Source of the DNA: an uncultured Alphaproteobacteria bacterium
Lineage (GTDB): Bacteria > Pseudomonadota > Alphaproteobacteria > Caulobacterales > Parvularculaceae
DNA: 17,028 nt
Reading direction: 5' to 3'
NCBI GenBank assembly: GCA_938003575.1
Contig: CALKYG010000319.1
Span: 1-17,028, forward strand
The notes below the pieces were generated by a model. That model worked only from the letters and a program-made list of their open reading frames with translations, had not been told where the DNA came from and did not search any database. Of this stretch, positions 6,363 to 14,752 are shown piece by piece. The first letter of the stretch is position 1, and every line of letters begins with the position of its first letter. Both the position numbers and the translations under genes were made by a program.

Positions 6363-9300
6363 ATGATGGGATTGACCAGGCTTTGCCTCAGGAATCCGGC
6401 AGCCGTCGGCGTCGTCCTTGCGTTAATTGCGCTCCTCGCGGTCATATCGGTTCAACGTCTTCCAATTCAATTGCTGCCTAACATCGAACGACCGGTGTTG
6501 GGCATCTGGACGGGATGGCGCGCCGCAAGTCCGCGCGAGGTCGAAAGCGAAATCATTGAGCCGGTAGAGCGAGAGCTGCGCGGGATTCCCGGACTGAAGT
6601 CAATGCAGTCCTGGTCCAATTCCGGCGGCGGCTTCGTCCAGCTCGAATTCGCGCTCGGAACCGACATGGACAAGGCGCTGACGGAAGTCACGAGCCGCCT
6701 TCAACGCGTGCGCGGCCTGCCGGCGGAGGCCGACCGCCCATCGGTCGGCGATTTCGGCGGCGGGAACGCCGGCGATACTCTGATCTTTCTTTTCCTTCAG
6801 CGCCTGCCCGGAGCCGACAACGCATCCGTCAGCATGACTGAGTTCGCGCGAGCGCGAATTGCGCCTGAATTGGAAGCGATTGAAGGCGTCGCAGGCATCG
6901 ACATCAATTCAGATGACGGAGAGGAAATTGTCAGAATCACATTCGACCCGTTTCGCCTCGCTCAGCTTGGCGTCACGATCGATGACGTCGCGCGGACCGT
7001 AAATCGCTCAACCGACGTAACTGGAGGGTCGGTTGAAGTCGGACGTCGAAATTACACGGTCCGATTTGAGGGCCGCTACGGCGCAGGTCAGCTCGGCCAG
7101 ACGATACTCGCATGGAGAGACGGCTCTCCCATTCGCCTCGCCGACGTGGCCGATGTTTCAGTTGTGAATAATCGGGGCGGCGGCGTCGTTTACCAGAACG
7201 GAAATCCGGCGATCGGCATGCGCGTCATCAGGGAGCCGGGATCAAACACTCTTGCCGCAATCGATGCGATCACCGAGAAAATCAATGAGCTGAACAACGG
7301 CCCGCTGGCGCAAATGGGCTATGCGGTACACAAGAGTTTCGACCCATCGCTCTTCATCAAGAACGCCTTGTCGATGTTGACGGGCAATCTCGTTCTCGGC
7401 GTCATCCTCGCGACAGCCGTTTTATGGGCTTTCCTGCGCCGGACGACGGCGACGCTGCTGATCGCGGCGGCGATTCCGGTTTGCCTCGCCTCAACGATCG
7501 TCTTCCTCAACATGACTGGAAGGTCGATAAACGTCATTTCCCTCGCCGGACTCGCTTTTGCGACGGGAATGGTGCTCGACGCCGCCATCGTCGTTCTCGA
7601 AAACTTCGTGCGCATGCGCGATGAAGGCCGCGAACCGAAGGAAGCGGCCGCGGCCGCCGTCAAACAGGTGTTCGGCGCGCTCTTCGCTTCAACCGTCACG
7701 ACGATCGCCGTTTTTCTGCCGATCATGTTTTTTGAGGATGTCGAAGGGCAATTATTCGCGGATCTGGCCCTGACAATCGCCGTCGCCGTATCATTCAGTC
7801 TCATTGTTGCGGCGACAGTCCTGCCGCTGGGCGCCTCGATTTTCATGAAAGAGAAAAAGAAGGCTCCAAGCAAAATCGCCAAGGCGTCAATTTTTGAGAT
7901 GATCCCGGAGATCGTGATGTCCATGACGGGCTCGCCGCGCAAGCGCCTTGCGTGGATTGCGGGTCTTACGGTCGCGCCCGTTGCGATCGGGTGGATGCTC
8001 TTTCCGTCGCTGAACTATTTGCCGCCGGTCAAGCGCGCCGCGATTGACGCCCAAGTATCCTTCCCGTCAGGCGCCAGCGCCGACATGATTAGGGAGGAGT
8101 TCGCAGACGTCGTGGTCAAGCGCCTTGACCCGTACATGAAGGGCGAAAAGGAGCCGGCGCTGCTCAATTATTACCTGTTCTCGGGATCATGGGGCGGCAG
8201 CATCGGCGTGCGGCCGAAAGTGCAATCGAAAATGGCCGAGCTGGAAAGGCTGGTGAACGAGGAAATTCTCACCGGCTTTCCGGATACGCGCGTCTTCGCC
8301 CGGCAGGGCGACCTTTTTGCGGAATTCGGCGGCGGCGGCGACATCAGAATTGATCTTCAAGCCGCCGATTACGATGCGCTGCTCAATTCCGTGCCCGCAG
8401 TCATGGATATTATTACCGCCGCAATACCGGGATCTTCCGTTTGGCCCAATCCCGATCCGCAGATTGTCAATCCCGAGATCAAGCTGATTCCAAACGATCG
8501 GCGGATTGCGGAAGTCGGCATGACGCGCGAAAGCGTCGCCAGCGCGCTGCGCGCTCTTGGAGACGGGCTGTGGCTCGGCGAGTTTTTTCACGAGGATTCG
8601 CGAATCGACATCCTGCTCCAGTCCAAGGAATGGGGCGAGCCCGAATATCTGTCGACCGTGCCGATTTCGACGCCCTCCGGCTCAATCGTTCCGTTGGGCG
8701 ACCTTGCAACAATTGAACGCAGCGTCGGCCCGCAGCAAATCAGCCGTATCGACGGGCGACGGACCATATCACTCGGCGTGATTGCGCCGGAAGGAATGGC
8801 GCTCGGCGACATCGTCGAAGCTTTGAAGGACGGCGCCGAAGAACAGATCTACGAGACGCTGCCCGCGGGCGCTTCACTAAAATACGCCGGAGAGGCGGAC
8901 AGTCTCAAGCGTGCGGTGTCCAACCTTGGCGGAAATTTCCTTCTCGCGATCGCAATCCTGTTTCTGGTTATGGCTGCGCTGTTCAAATCCGTTCGGGACG
9001 CCGCAATCGTCATTGTAGCGCTGCCCATGGCCGCGGTCGGCGGCGTCATTGCAATTCGCATCCTTAATATGGTTCACCAAACGCCGCTCGACCTTCTCGG
9101 CATGATCGGATTCATCATCCTGCTCGGAATTGTCGTGAACAACGCAATCCTTCTCGTCGAGCAAACGCGGCAGTCTGAAGCGGAAGGAAAGTCGCGCGAG
9201 GACGCGGTTCTTGAAGCCCTTCGGTTGAGAACCCGGCCGATCTTCATGACGACCGCGACGACGCTCATGGGCATGCTTCCGCTCATCATCGCCCCCGGGG

Positions 9301-9458
9301 AGGGAGCGCAGATTTATCGCGGCCTCGCCACCGTCATTTTCGGGGGGATGATGATATCGACGCTCTTCACGCTTCTACTGATGCCGGCGCTGCTCCAGCT
9401 CGGCGCTGCGAGAAAAAGGGTCAAGGGCGAGACCTTGATCCTTCAGCCCGCTGAATAG
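6363..9458 (+). CDS. RND-family efflux permease, HAE-1-like inner-membrane subunit
   Basis: A 1031-residue resistance-nodulation-division pump, the normal length, expected as an inner-membrane trimer exporting hydrophobic or amphipathic compounds on proton motive force. The first membrane helix is at about 13-30, the first periplasmic loop covers 31-335, helices cluster at 336-495, the second loop covers about 550-850, and the last helices run from 855 to 1012. Motifs include GMVLDAAIVVLENF (402-415), the repeated-half counterpart GIVVNNAILLVEQT (922-935) and RPIFMTTATTLMGMLPL (958-974). Of the AcrB proton-relay residues, one Asp of the pair is kept (D406, then Ala) and the Lys is Asn (N926). 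AGGGAG at 6354-6359 fits the second ATG at 6366 slightly better than the first at 6363. The adaptor gene follows 12 bp downstream; no TolC-type channel gene is present. The substrate is unknown. Confidence 0.95.
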   Translation: MMGLTRLCLRNPAAVGVVLALIALLAVISVQRLPIQLLPNIERPVLGIWTGWRAASPREVESEIIEPVERELRGIPGLKSMQSWSNSGGGFVQLEFALGTDMDKALTEVTSRLQRVRGLPAEADRPSVGDFGGGNAGDTLIFLFLQRLPGADNASVSMTEFARARIAPELEAIEGVAGIDINSDDGEEIVRITFDPFRLAQLGVTIDDVARTVNRSTDVTGGSVEVGRRNYTVRFEGRYGAGQLGQTILAWRDGSPIRLADVADVSVVNNRGGGVVYQNGNPAIGMRVIREPGSNTLAAIDAITEKINELNNGPLAQMGYAVHKSFDPSLFIKNALSMLTGNLVLGVILATAVLWAFLRRTTATLLIAAAIPVCLASTIVFLNMTGRSINVISLAGLAFATGMVLDAAIVVLENFVRMRDEGREPKEAAAAAVKQVFGALFASTVTTIAVFLPIMFFEDVEGQLFADLALTIAVAVSFSLIVAATVLPLGASIFMKEKKKAPSKIAKASIFEMIPEIVMSMTGSPRKRLAWIAGLTVAPVAIGWMLFPSLNYLPPVKRAAIDAQVSFPSGASADMIREEFADVVVKRLDPYMKGEKEPALLNYYLFSGSWGGSIGVRPKVQSKMAELERLVNEEILTGFPDTRVFARQGDLFAEFGGGGDIRIDLQAADYDALLNSVPAVMDIITAAIPGSSVWPNPDPQIVNPEIKLIPNDRRIAEVGMTRESVASALRALGDGLWLGEFFHEDSRIDILLQSKEWGEPEYLSTVPISTPSGSIVPLGDLATIERSVGPQQISRIDGRRTISLGVIAPEGMALGDIVEALKDGAEEQIYETLPAGASLKYAGEADSLKRAVSNLGGNFLLAIAILFLVMAALFKSVRDAAIVIVALPMAAVGGVIAIRILNMVHQTPLDLLGMIGFIILLGIVVNNAILLVEQTRQSEAEGKSREDAVLEALRLRTRPIFMTTATTLMGMLPLIIAPGEGAQIYRGLATVIFGGMMISTLFTLLLMPALLQLGAARKRVKGETLILQPAE

Positions 9459-9470
9459 GGACACCCCGTC

Positions 9471-10619
9471 ATGATGAGACTGACCTCCAGACGCCCGTTC
9501 AGACTAGCAGCCATAGCCGGCGTTCTCTTCACCGCAGCCGGCGGCGCGGCGTTTTTTATCGGCGCTTCCGGCCAGAAGTCGAATGCGGCGGCTGAAGCCG
9601 CCCCCGCCGGGCCGCCGCCCGCAGACGTCAGGGTGGCCGAGGCGGTGCTTACTGAACTCGCGCCGCACTCCGAAGCGCCGGGATCAGTGGTCAGCGTCAG
9701 CGACAGTCTCATCGCGGCGGCGACGGCTGGGAAGATTCTCTGGGTCGCCGATGTCGGCGCAGAAGTATCCGCAGGCGACATTATCGCGCGGATCGACCCT
9801 GCCGACGCAATTCTGCAACGGGATGAAAGCCGCGCGGATGTTAAACGCCTCGCGGCTCGCGCGGATTATTTGTCGAGACTTGTCGAACGGCATGAAGGGC
9901 TTGGCGAGGAGGGCGGCGAATCAGAAGCCTCCCTCGATCAGATGCGCGCCGACCGCGACGAGGCGCTGCAGAATCTCGAACGCGCCCGCGTTGCGCTGCG
10001 ACGCGCGGAAACCGCTTTGGAGCGCACGCAGGTGACGGCGCCGTTTTCCGGAAGGATTGCCGCCCGCGGCGTCGAGGTCGGCGAATTCGTGAATCCTGGA
10101 GGTGCTGTTGCGCGGCTGGTGAATACGGAAGAGTTGGAAGTCACCGCGCGCGCGCCGGACTCCCTTCTCACAGCGGTTGACGAAGGCGACCTGATCTCGG
10201 TTACAAACGGCGCGGAATCGCTCAACGCGCGCGTACGCGCCGTTGTCCCGGTCGGAGACACGATTAGCAGGACGCTTGAATTGCGACTCGTTTTGCCGAA
10301 AACCAACTGGCATATCGGATCGGCGGTGCAGGTCAGCCTCCCTCGCTCGGCGCCGAAGCGCGTCGTGGCCGTCAATCGGGACGCCCTGATCTTGCGCGCG
10401 AACAGCGTCAGCGTATTCGTCGTCGCCGAAGGCGGTCTCGCCAAACAGGTTGACGTCGAACTTGGCGCCGCTGAAGGCTCGTTGATCGAGGTGATCGGCG
10501 ACGTAAGCGCCGGAGACAAGGTTGTCGTTCGCGGCGGCGAACGTCTGAGAAACGGCCAGCCTGTCACGATTCAGGATATTGCGAATGGCGTCGCCGGGCC
10601 TGCCGGGCGGGCCTCCTGA
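9471..10619 (+). CDS. RND efflux periplasmic adaptor (HlyD/membrane fusion protein family)
   Basis: A 382-residue periplasmic adaptor linking the RND pump to an outer-membrane channel. An N-terminal membrane anchor or uncleaved signal occupies about 10-33, followed by an Ala/Pro-rich stretch. The first half of the lipoyl domain (AGKILWVADVGAEVSAGDII, 86-105) leads into an alpha-helical hairpin at about 112-186, and the second lipoyl half is RTQVTAPFSGRIAARGVEVG (185-204). A beta-barrel (about 220-295) and a membrane-proximal domain ending in GDKVVVRGGERLRNGQPV (348-365) complete the family order. TAGGGA at 9456-9461 is a suitable ribosome site and overlaps the stop of the pump gene, so the two are co-translated. 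The pump-then-adaptor order is the reverse of acrAB. There are only 19 bp to the convergent HPr gene and no clear terminator between them. Confidence 0.93.
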   Translation: MMRLTSRRPFRLAAIAGVLFTAAGGAAFFIGASGQKSNAAAEAAPAGPPPADVRVAEAVLTELAPHSEAPGSVVSVSDSLIAAATAGKILWVADVGAEVSAGDIIARIDPADAILQRDESRADVKRLAARADYLSRLVERHEGLGEEGGESEASLDQMRADRDEALQNLERARVALRRAETALERTQVTAPFSGRIAARGVEVGEFVNPGGAVARLVNTEELEVTARAPDSLLTAVDEGDLISVTNGAESLNARVRAVVPVGDTISRTLELRLVLPKTNWHIGSAVQVSLPRSAPKRVVAVNRDALILRANSVSVFVVAEGGLAKQVDVELGAAEGSLIEVIGDVSAGDKVVVRGGERLRNGQPVTIQDIANGVAGPAGRAS

Positions 10620-10638
10620 CGCATTGCGTAGTTTCCCG

Positions 10639-10938
10639 TCACTCTCCCTCGCCGAACTTGTCGGCGATGAGTTTTTTCAGCGTATCGATCGCTTCAGCGG
10701 CTTGAGGGCCCTTGGCTTCAAGCTCGATGGCGGAGCCAAGCCCCGCACCCAGCATAAGCAGCCCCATGATTGAACGGCCGCCGACAGTGATTGAGTCTTT
10801 GGTTACGGTGATTTTCGCGTCAAATGATCCCGCGACAGCGCAAAATTTCGCAGATGCCCGTGCGTGAAGTCCGCGGCGGTTGACAATCGTCACGACCGCC
10901 GATGCCGAATCATCGGATTGGGACGCGCGAGGGGTCAA
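10639..10938 (-). CDS. ptsH: HPr, phosphocarrier protein of the regulatory PTS
   Basis: A 99-residue HPr with about ten extra residues at the N-terminus. The active-site histidine is H25 in RRGLHARASAKF (21-32), which carries phosphate from enzyme I. The regulatory serine is S56 in GGRSIMGLLMLG (53-64), the site that HPr kinase modifies and that is Ser46 in the classical protein. The start is a TTG at 10938 that overlaps the EIIA stop as TTGA; no ATG lies before the essential region, and the only later candidate is a GTG at codon 16. It is the last gene of the chvI-chvG-hprK-EIIA-HPr run. No sugar-specific IIB or IIC genes are present, so a regulatory rather than transport role is likely. Confidence 0.93.
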   Translation of the reverse strand: MTPRASQSDDSASAVVTIVNRRGLHARASAKFCAVAGSFDAKITVTKDSITVGGRSIMGLLMLGAGLGSAIELEAKGPQAAEAIDTLKKLIADKFGEGE

Positions 10939-11342
10939 GCGCCCTCGCCGCCGAGCACCCAGGACGCGACGTTGATATATTTCCGTCCCGCCTCATGCGC
11001 TGCGGCGACCGCCTCCTTCAATGGCTTGTCCCCCCGAATTGAAGCCAGCTTGATCAACATCGGCAAATTGACGCCGGCGATCACTTCCGCATTCGCCTTC
11101 TCCATGACGGAAATCGCGAGATTAGACGGCGTGCCGCCGAACATGTCGGTAAGAATGATGACGCCTGCGCCGCCGTCCACACGCGCAGCGGCCGACACGA
11201 TATCGGCCCGGCGCTTTTCCATGTCGTCGTCCGCTCCGATCGAGACAGTTTCCACTTTTTCTTGCGGACCGACGACATGCTCCATGGCCGCAAGAAAATG
11301 CTCGGCCAGAGATCCATGCGTCACTATTACGAGCCCGATCAT
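10935..11342 (-). CDS. PTS EIIA component, mannose (ManX/EIIA-Man) family
   Basis: A 135-residue stand-alone EIIA of the mannose family. The phosphorylated histidine is H9 in IGLVIVTHGSLAEH (2-15), and the family loop LTDMFGGTPSN (64-74) supplies the conserved Asp. The remaining strands and GVNLPMLIKLA (90-100) match the family. The ATG at 11342 is preceded by a strong GAGGAAG site. It accepts phosphate from HPr; without EIIB, EIIC or EIID partners in the window it probably acts as a signalling output of the nitrogen/regulatory PTS, as is known for this alphaproteobacterial cluster. Forty-one bases separate it from hprK, and its stop overlaps the HPr start. Confidence 0.93.
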   Translation of the reverse strand: MIGLVIVTHGSLAEHFLAAMEHVVGPQEKVETVSIGADDDMEKRRADIVSAAARVDGGAGVIILTDMFGGTPSNLAISVMEKANAEVIAGVNLPMLIKLASIRGDKPLKEAVAAAHEAGRKYINVASWVLGGEGA

Positions 11343-11383
11343 TCTTCCTCTGCAATCTTCTGTGCGCCCTTATCCTGCGCACA

Positions 11384-11854
11384 TCATAGGATTTGTCCAT
11401 TCAAAATCGCTACGGCCATCTTACGGGCGCGGTGAGGCGCGCTCCCTTCCTGCCCCGCCCAGACGAAAGGGAACATCGGAATGCCGGGGCCGCCGGCGAT
11501 CGGCTGCAGAAGACTGCGTTCCGGCATCCTGGCGGCGCAATCCGCAAGATTGAGCGCAAGAAGCAACGGGACGCCTGAGTGCGACTTCAGGGGCGCTGGT
11601 CCGTATCCTCTTACCTCGAGCAGACCTTTAACGCGATCCGGCGCACTGGCGACGAGTTTGTCGCCCTCAGCCGTGATGATGGTGGCGTCGTCAGCCACCA
11701 GCAATGTTCGGGAATACCGGCACCCGTCGATCAGCGAAAGCGCCAACAGGGATTTTCCGGATCCTGTCGGGCCGAGTATCGCCAATCCTGCAAGCGGTCC
11801 GTCCGCATCGACGGCAAGCGCGACAGTCGTTGCGTGAATCAAGGCGGGACTCAT
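11384..11854 (-). CDS. hprK: HPr kinase/phosphorylase, short catalytic-domain form
   Basis: A 156-residue bifunctional enzyme that phosphorylates and dephosphorylates the regulatory serine of HPr. It has the Walker A loop GPTGSGKS (28-35), the acidic LLVADDAT segment with D55 and D56 (51-58), and the HprK signature LLEVRGYG (78-85). It lacks the N-terminal domain of Firmicute enzymes (about 310 residues), which is normal for alphaproteobacteria. The start at 11854 (MSPALIHATT) was chosen over the longer reading to 11890 because its ATG overlaps the chvG stop as ATGA and it begins at the first conserved residues. Its substrate HPr is encoded two genes downstream, with a serine in the right place. 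Confidence 0.92.
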   Translation of the reverse strand: MSPALIHATTVALAVDADGPLAGLAILGPTGSGKSLLALSLIDGCRYSRTLLVADDATIITAEGDKLVASAPDRVKGLLEVRGYGPAPLKSHSGVPLLLALNLADCAARMPERSLLQPIAGGPGIPMFPFVWAGQEGSAPHRARKMAVAILNGQIL

Positions 11855-13569
11855 GCGGTCGGCAACTCGACGACAAAACGAGCGCCGCATACGGCGCCGG
11901 CCTCGTCCGTCCGGTTCTCCGCCCAGATTACGCCGCCGTGACTCGCGACAATCTGGCGAGAAATCGCGAGCCCGAGCCCTGAATTATTGCCGAATGCCGA
12001 TCCTTGCGGGCGCTTGGTGTAAAATCTCGAAAAAATCTTCTCCAGCGCATCGGGCGGTATTCCAGGGCCGTCATCGTCAACAATAATCTGGGCGCTTCGA
12101 TGACGTTCCGTCGGCGGTGAAACATAGACGCGAACTTCACCGCCGGGCGGCGAAAACGACCTGGCGTTATCGATCAGGTTTCTGAAAACCTGACTCAGCG
12201 CAGTGGCGTTTCCGAACAGATAGATGGGCGACCCTGAAGGATCAAAACTCACGCGCGCCTCTTTGTCCTTGCCCGTCATTCTGTACAGTTCGGCGATATC
12301 GGTGAGGAGCTTTCTGATATCGACAGCCTCTCGCGCTTCGCGGGCAAGCTCCGCGTCAAGTCTTGACGCGTTCGAAATATCCGTGATCAGGCGATCCATT
12401 CGGGCGACATCTTTCTTGATGACGTCCATCAGCTTTTCCCGGGCTTCAGGCTTCGTCGCAATTTCAAGCGTTTCCGTTGCGCTGCGAATCGACGTCAGCG
12501 GATTCTTCAATTCGTGAGATACGTCGGCGGCAAAACTCTCGATCGCTTCAATTCGGGCGTATATCGCTTGAGTCATGGCGCGCAATGAGGCTGACAGCTC
12601 GCCGATTTCGTCGTTCCTGTGAGTGAAATCAGGAATGCGCGCGCGTCCGGCCGCGGCAATTCCCTCTCTCACTCTATCGGCTGCAAGCGCTAGATGGCGA
12701 ATTGGTTGAACGATCGCCGCCGTCAAAAGCAATGACGTCAGGATCGCGGCGGCGCATGCAAGGCCGAAGAAGGGTAAAATGGCGAGGCGCGCCTCGGAGA
12801 CGAGTTCCTCTATTCCGCCGGTTTCCGCCGTGACAAGTCCGTAAATCGCCTGAACGCGCCGGATCGGCACTGAAACCGAGGCGACAAGCTCGCCATCTTC
12901 ATTGAACCGGACCGACGTTGCGCCGCGCTCTTCAGCGAACGGCGAGGAAGCGAGGGCTTCGTTCAATTCATCTTCGATCGTTCTTTGCGCCGCATCTCTG
13001 CGGTAGCCGCCGGTCAAAAACCGTTCCAGAATGCTCCTCGACGTTTGTCCGAGCTTCCAGAAGGCGTTATCAGCCCGCGCGCCTTCGACCGGCGCCAGCT
13101 GCTCAACGACAATCTCATCTTCGCGCAGCATAACGTCGTCAATAAGCAGCGAACCTGCATCCTTGACGATTGGCGAATCTCCGGATCGGGGGGCGTTGAA
13201 AATGCGAACGCGCCCCTCAAAGCTGTCCCAGACGCGGTTGAACACCTCATTGACATCAGACTCAGACAACGTGTGGCTGCATATGCCGACGTCATCATCG
13301 CCCGCCGCGGCAGCCCCATCGCAGTCGGTTTCGGTGACTGCGGCCTGCGCAAGCACGTCAGCGAACAGCTGGGCCTGCGCGCGGACGCCCTCAAGCTTCG
13401 CCGCAACGAGGCCGTCGCGATATTGGGTGACGCCGAAAGATCCAACGAGAAGGATGACGAGGCCGATGAAGTTGGCGAGGACGATCGTCAGCGTCAGCCG
13501 CGACACGGCGACGCCGCCCCCCTCAAGCCGTGAGGGTCTGCGCGGTCGCTTGGCCGCCCCCTCCTTCAT
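11851..13569 (-). CDS. chvG: Sensor histidine kinase ChvG (ExoS)
   Basis: A 572-residue inner-membrane sensor kinase, partner of ChvI, which in rhizobia, Brucella and Caulobacter responds to acid and envelope stress. A first membrane segment (about 24-47) and a second (about 260-287) enclose a periplasmic sensor of roughly 210 residues. A HAMP region (288-340) leads to the phospho-accepting H-box SHELKNPLTS with H352, the N-box RNLIDNARSFSP (463-474), G1 DDGPGIP (499-505), the F-box around 513-518 and G2 GLGL (531-534). The periplasmic part has two cysteines, C83 and C97, that could form a disulphide. An upstream TTG at 13572 is possible, but the adjacent ATG at 13569 is preferred. ExoR, the usual periplasmic inhibitor, is not in the window. 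The stop overlaps hprK by four bases. Confidence 0.93.
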   Translation of the reverse strand: MKEGAAKRPRRPSRLEGGGVAVSRLTLTIVLANFIGLVILLVGSFGVTQYRDGLVAAKLEGVRAQAQLFADVLAQAAVTETDCDGAAAAGDDDVGICSHTLSESDVNEVFNRVWDSFEGRVRIFNAPRSGDSPIVKDAGSLLIDDVMLREDEIVVEQLAPVEGARADNAFWKLGQTSRSILERFLTGGYRRDAAQRTIEDELNEALASSPFAEERGATSVRFNEDGELVASVSVPIRRVQAIYGLVTAETGGIEELVSEARLAILPFFGLACAAAILTSLLLTAAIVQPIRHLALAADRVREGIAAAGRARIPDFTHRNDEIGELSASLRAMTQAIYARIEAIESFAADVSHELKNPLTSIRSATETLEIATKPEAREKLMDVIKKDVARMDRLITDISNASRLDAELAREAREAVDIRKLLTDIAELYRMTGKDKEARVSFDPSGSPIYLFGNATALSQVFRNLIDNARSFSPPGGEVRVYVSPPTERHRSAQIIVDDDGPGIPPDALEKIFSRFYTKRPQGSAFGNNSGLGLAISRQIVASHGGVIWAENRTDEAGAVCGARFVVELPTA

Positions 13570-13577
13570 CAACTCGT

Positions 13578-14273
13578 TCAGCTCTCCTTATATTTGTAGC
13601 CGACGCCGTACAGAGTCTCGATGGCGTCAAACTCCGGATCGACTACACGGAATTTCTTTCTGATTCGCTTGATATGACTGTCGATTGTGCGGTCGTCCAC
13701 ATAGACCTGATCATCGTAAGCGGCATCCATCAACGCATCGCGGCTCTTGACGAATCCGGGCCGTTGCGCAAGCGACTCAAGGATCAAAAACTCCGTAACC
13801 GTCAGAGTCACGGGTTCGCCCTTCCACAAACAGGCGTGGCGCATGGGATCAAGCGTCAGGCTAGACCGGCGAATGATCTGTTTCTCTTCCTCTTTCGTGG
13901 GGGTCGGGGCGGCGTTTCGCCGCCGCAGGACTGCCTTCACCCGCTCGAGAAGCAGACGCTGCGAAAACGGTTTCTTCACATAATCGTCCGCCCCCATGGT
14001 GAGACCGAGAACCTCATCGATCTCCTCGTCTTTCGACGTCAGGAAAATAAGCGGCAGATCCGACGCCTGGCGGATGCGCCGCAGCAGCTCCATTCCATCC
14101 ATGGTCGGCATCTTGATGTCGGAAATGACAAGGTCGGGCGGCGTCGCGGTGATTTCGGCGAGCGCAGACGCCCCCTCTTCAAAAGTCTTGACAGTATGGC
14201 CTTCGGCCTCAAGGGCCATTGAAACCGACGTCAGGATGTTCGCGTCGTCATCGACAAGGGCGATTATTGCCAT
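13578..14273 (-). CDS. chvI: Response regulator ChvI (OmpR/PhoB family)
   Basis: A 231-residue DNA-binding response regulator. The receiver domain (1-115) has the acidic pair D8/D9, the phospho-acceptor D52 in [11 protein letters not shown] (50-60), T79 and K101 in DDYVKKPF. The C-terminal winged helix (about 130-228) shows the OmpR-type pattern [18 protein letters not shown] (155-172), the recognition helix [17 protein letters not shown] (192-208) and the wing [11 protein letters not shown] (218-228). The ATG at 14273 is preceded by GAGGAAA. It is the first gene of the five-gene minus-strand operon and is followed by chvG after eight bases. The gene order with hprK and EIIA, plus the sequence, supports ChvI over other OmpR paralogues. 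Confidence 0.94.
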   Translation of the reverse strand: MAIIALVDDDANILTSVSMALEAEGHTVKTFEEGASALAEITATPPDLVISDIKMPTMDGMELLRRIRQASDLPLIFLTSKDEEIDEVLGLTMGADDYVKKPFSQRLLLERVKAVLRRRNAAPTPTKEEEKQIIRRSSLTLDPMRHACLWKGEPVTLTVTEFLILESLAQRPGFVKSRDALMDAAYDDQVYVDDRTIDSHIKRIRKKFRVVDPEFDAIETLYGVGYKYKES

Positions 14274-14321
14274 TTTCCTCTTCCCGGTGTTCGTTCAAGG
14301 GACCTTAGCGAGCTTCGCCGG

Positions 14322-14358
14322 GCGTCACAAAGGCGCCGCCGCGGCATTATTGTGACGC
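14322..14358. repeat. Perfect 9-bp inverted repeat upstream of chvI
   Basis: GCGTCACAA (14322-14330) and TTGTGACGC (14350-14358) are exact reverse complements with a 19-base spacer. The repeat lies 49-85 bp upstream of the chvI start and includes the last codons and stop of the dehydratase gene. It could be a regulator-binding dyad for chvI (GTCAC-type repeats would suit an OmpR-family dimer) or an RNA hairpin after the dehydratase gene. There is no T-tract on the minus strand, so a classical terminator is unlikely. Confidence 0.5.
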
Positions 14359-14640
14359 GATCCGGTTGATCGCCGCCGCAAGACGGAAATCCCGGTCAGT
14401 AAGGCCTCCCGCCTCATGGGTCGTAAGCCTGATCTCCACACGATTATAGACATTTGACCATTCCGGGTGATGATCTGACGTCTCGGCGAGCATCGCGACC
14501 CGCGTCATGAAGCCGAAAGCCGCGTTGAAGTCGACGAAACTGAAGGCGCGCCGAATCGAGAGGCAGTCCTCGGCCAACGTCCAGCCGTCCAACCCGGCCA
14601 TGCGTTCCGCGCATTGCAAGCGGTCAAGTCTTGAAACCAT
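14347..14640 (-). CDS. phhB: 4a-hydroxytetrahydrobiopterin dehydratase (pterin-4a-carbinolamine dehydratase)
   Basis: A 97-residue, full-length enzyme that dehydrates 4a-hydroxytetrahydropterin so that the cofactor of phenylalanine hydroxylase can be recycled. The family signature is complete: [20 protein letters not shown] (31-50), [18 protein letters not shown] (53-70) with H57, H58 and P59, and the [13 protein letters not shown] stretch (72-84) with H75. AAGG lies a suitable distance before the ATG at 14640. It is divergent from the amino acid permease (112-bp gap) and sits 73 bp upstream of chvI on the same strand. No phenylalanine hydroxylase gene is visible, so a role in aromatic amino acid catabolism is only suggested. 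Confidence 0.95.
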   Translation of the reverse strand: MVSRLDRLQCAERMAGLDGWTLAEDCLSIRRAFSFVDFNAAFGFMTRVAMLAETSDHHPEWSNVYNRVEIRLTTHEAGGLTDRDFRLAAAINRIASQ

Positions 14641-14752
14641 GGATCGCCTTTACACCCTAAGCGCCCATGACGCTACGCCTGCCCCTCCGCGCTCTTGCGC
14701 CCGATGGGAAAACCGGCCGACAGTCGCGCCAGGCAACCATTCGGAGCGGCGA

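Noticed and set aside
10620..10638. Terminator between the convergent adaptor and HPr genes
   Set aside because: The gap is 19 bp with no hairpin or T-tract that I can see.
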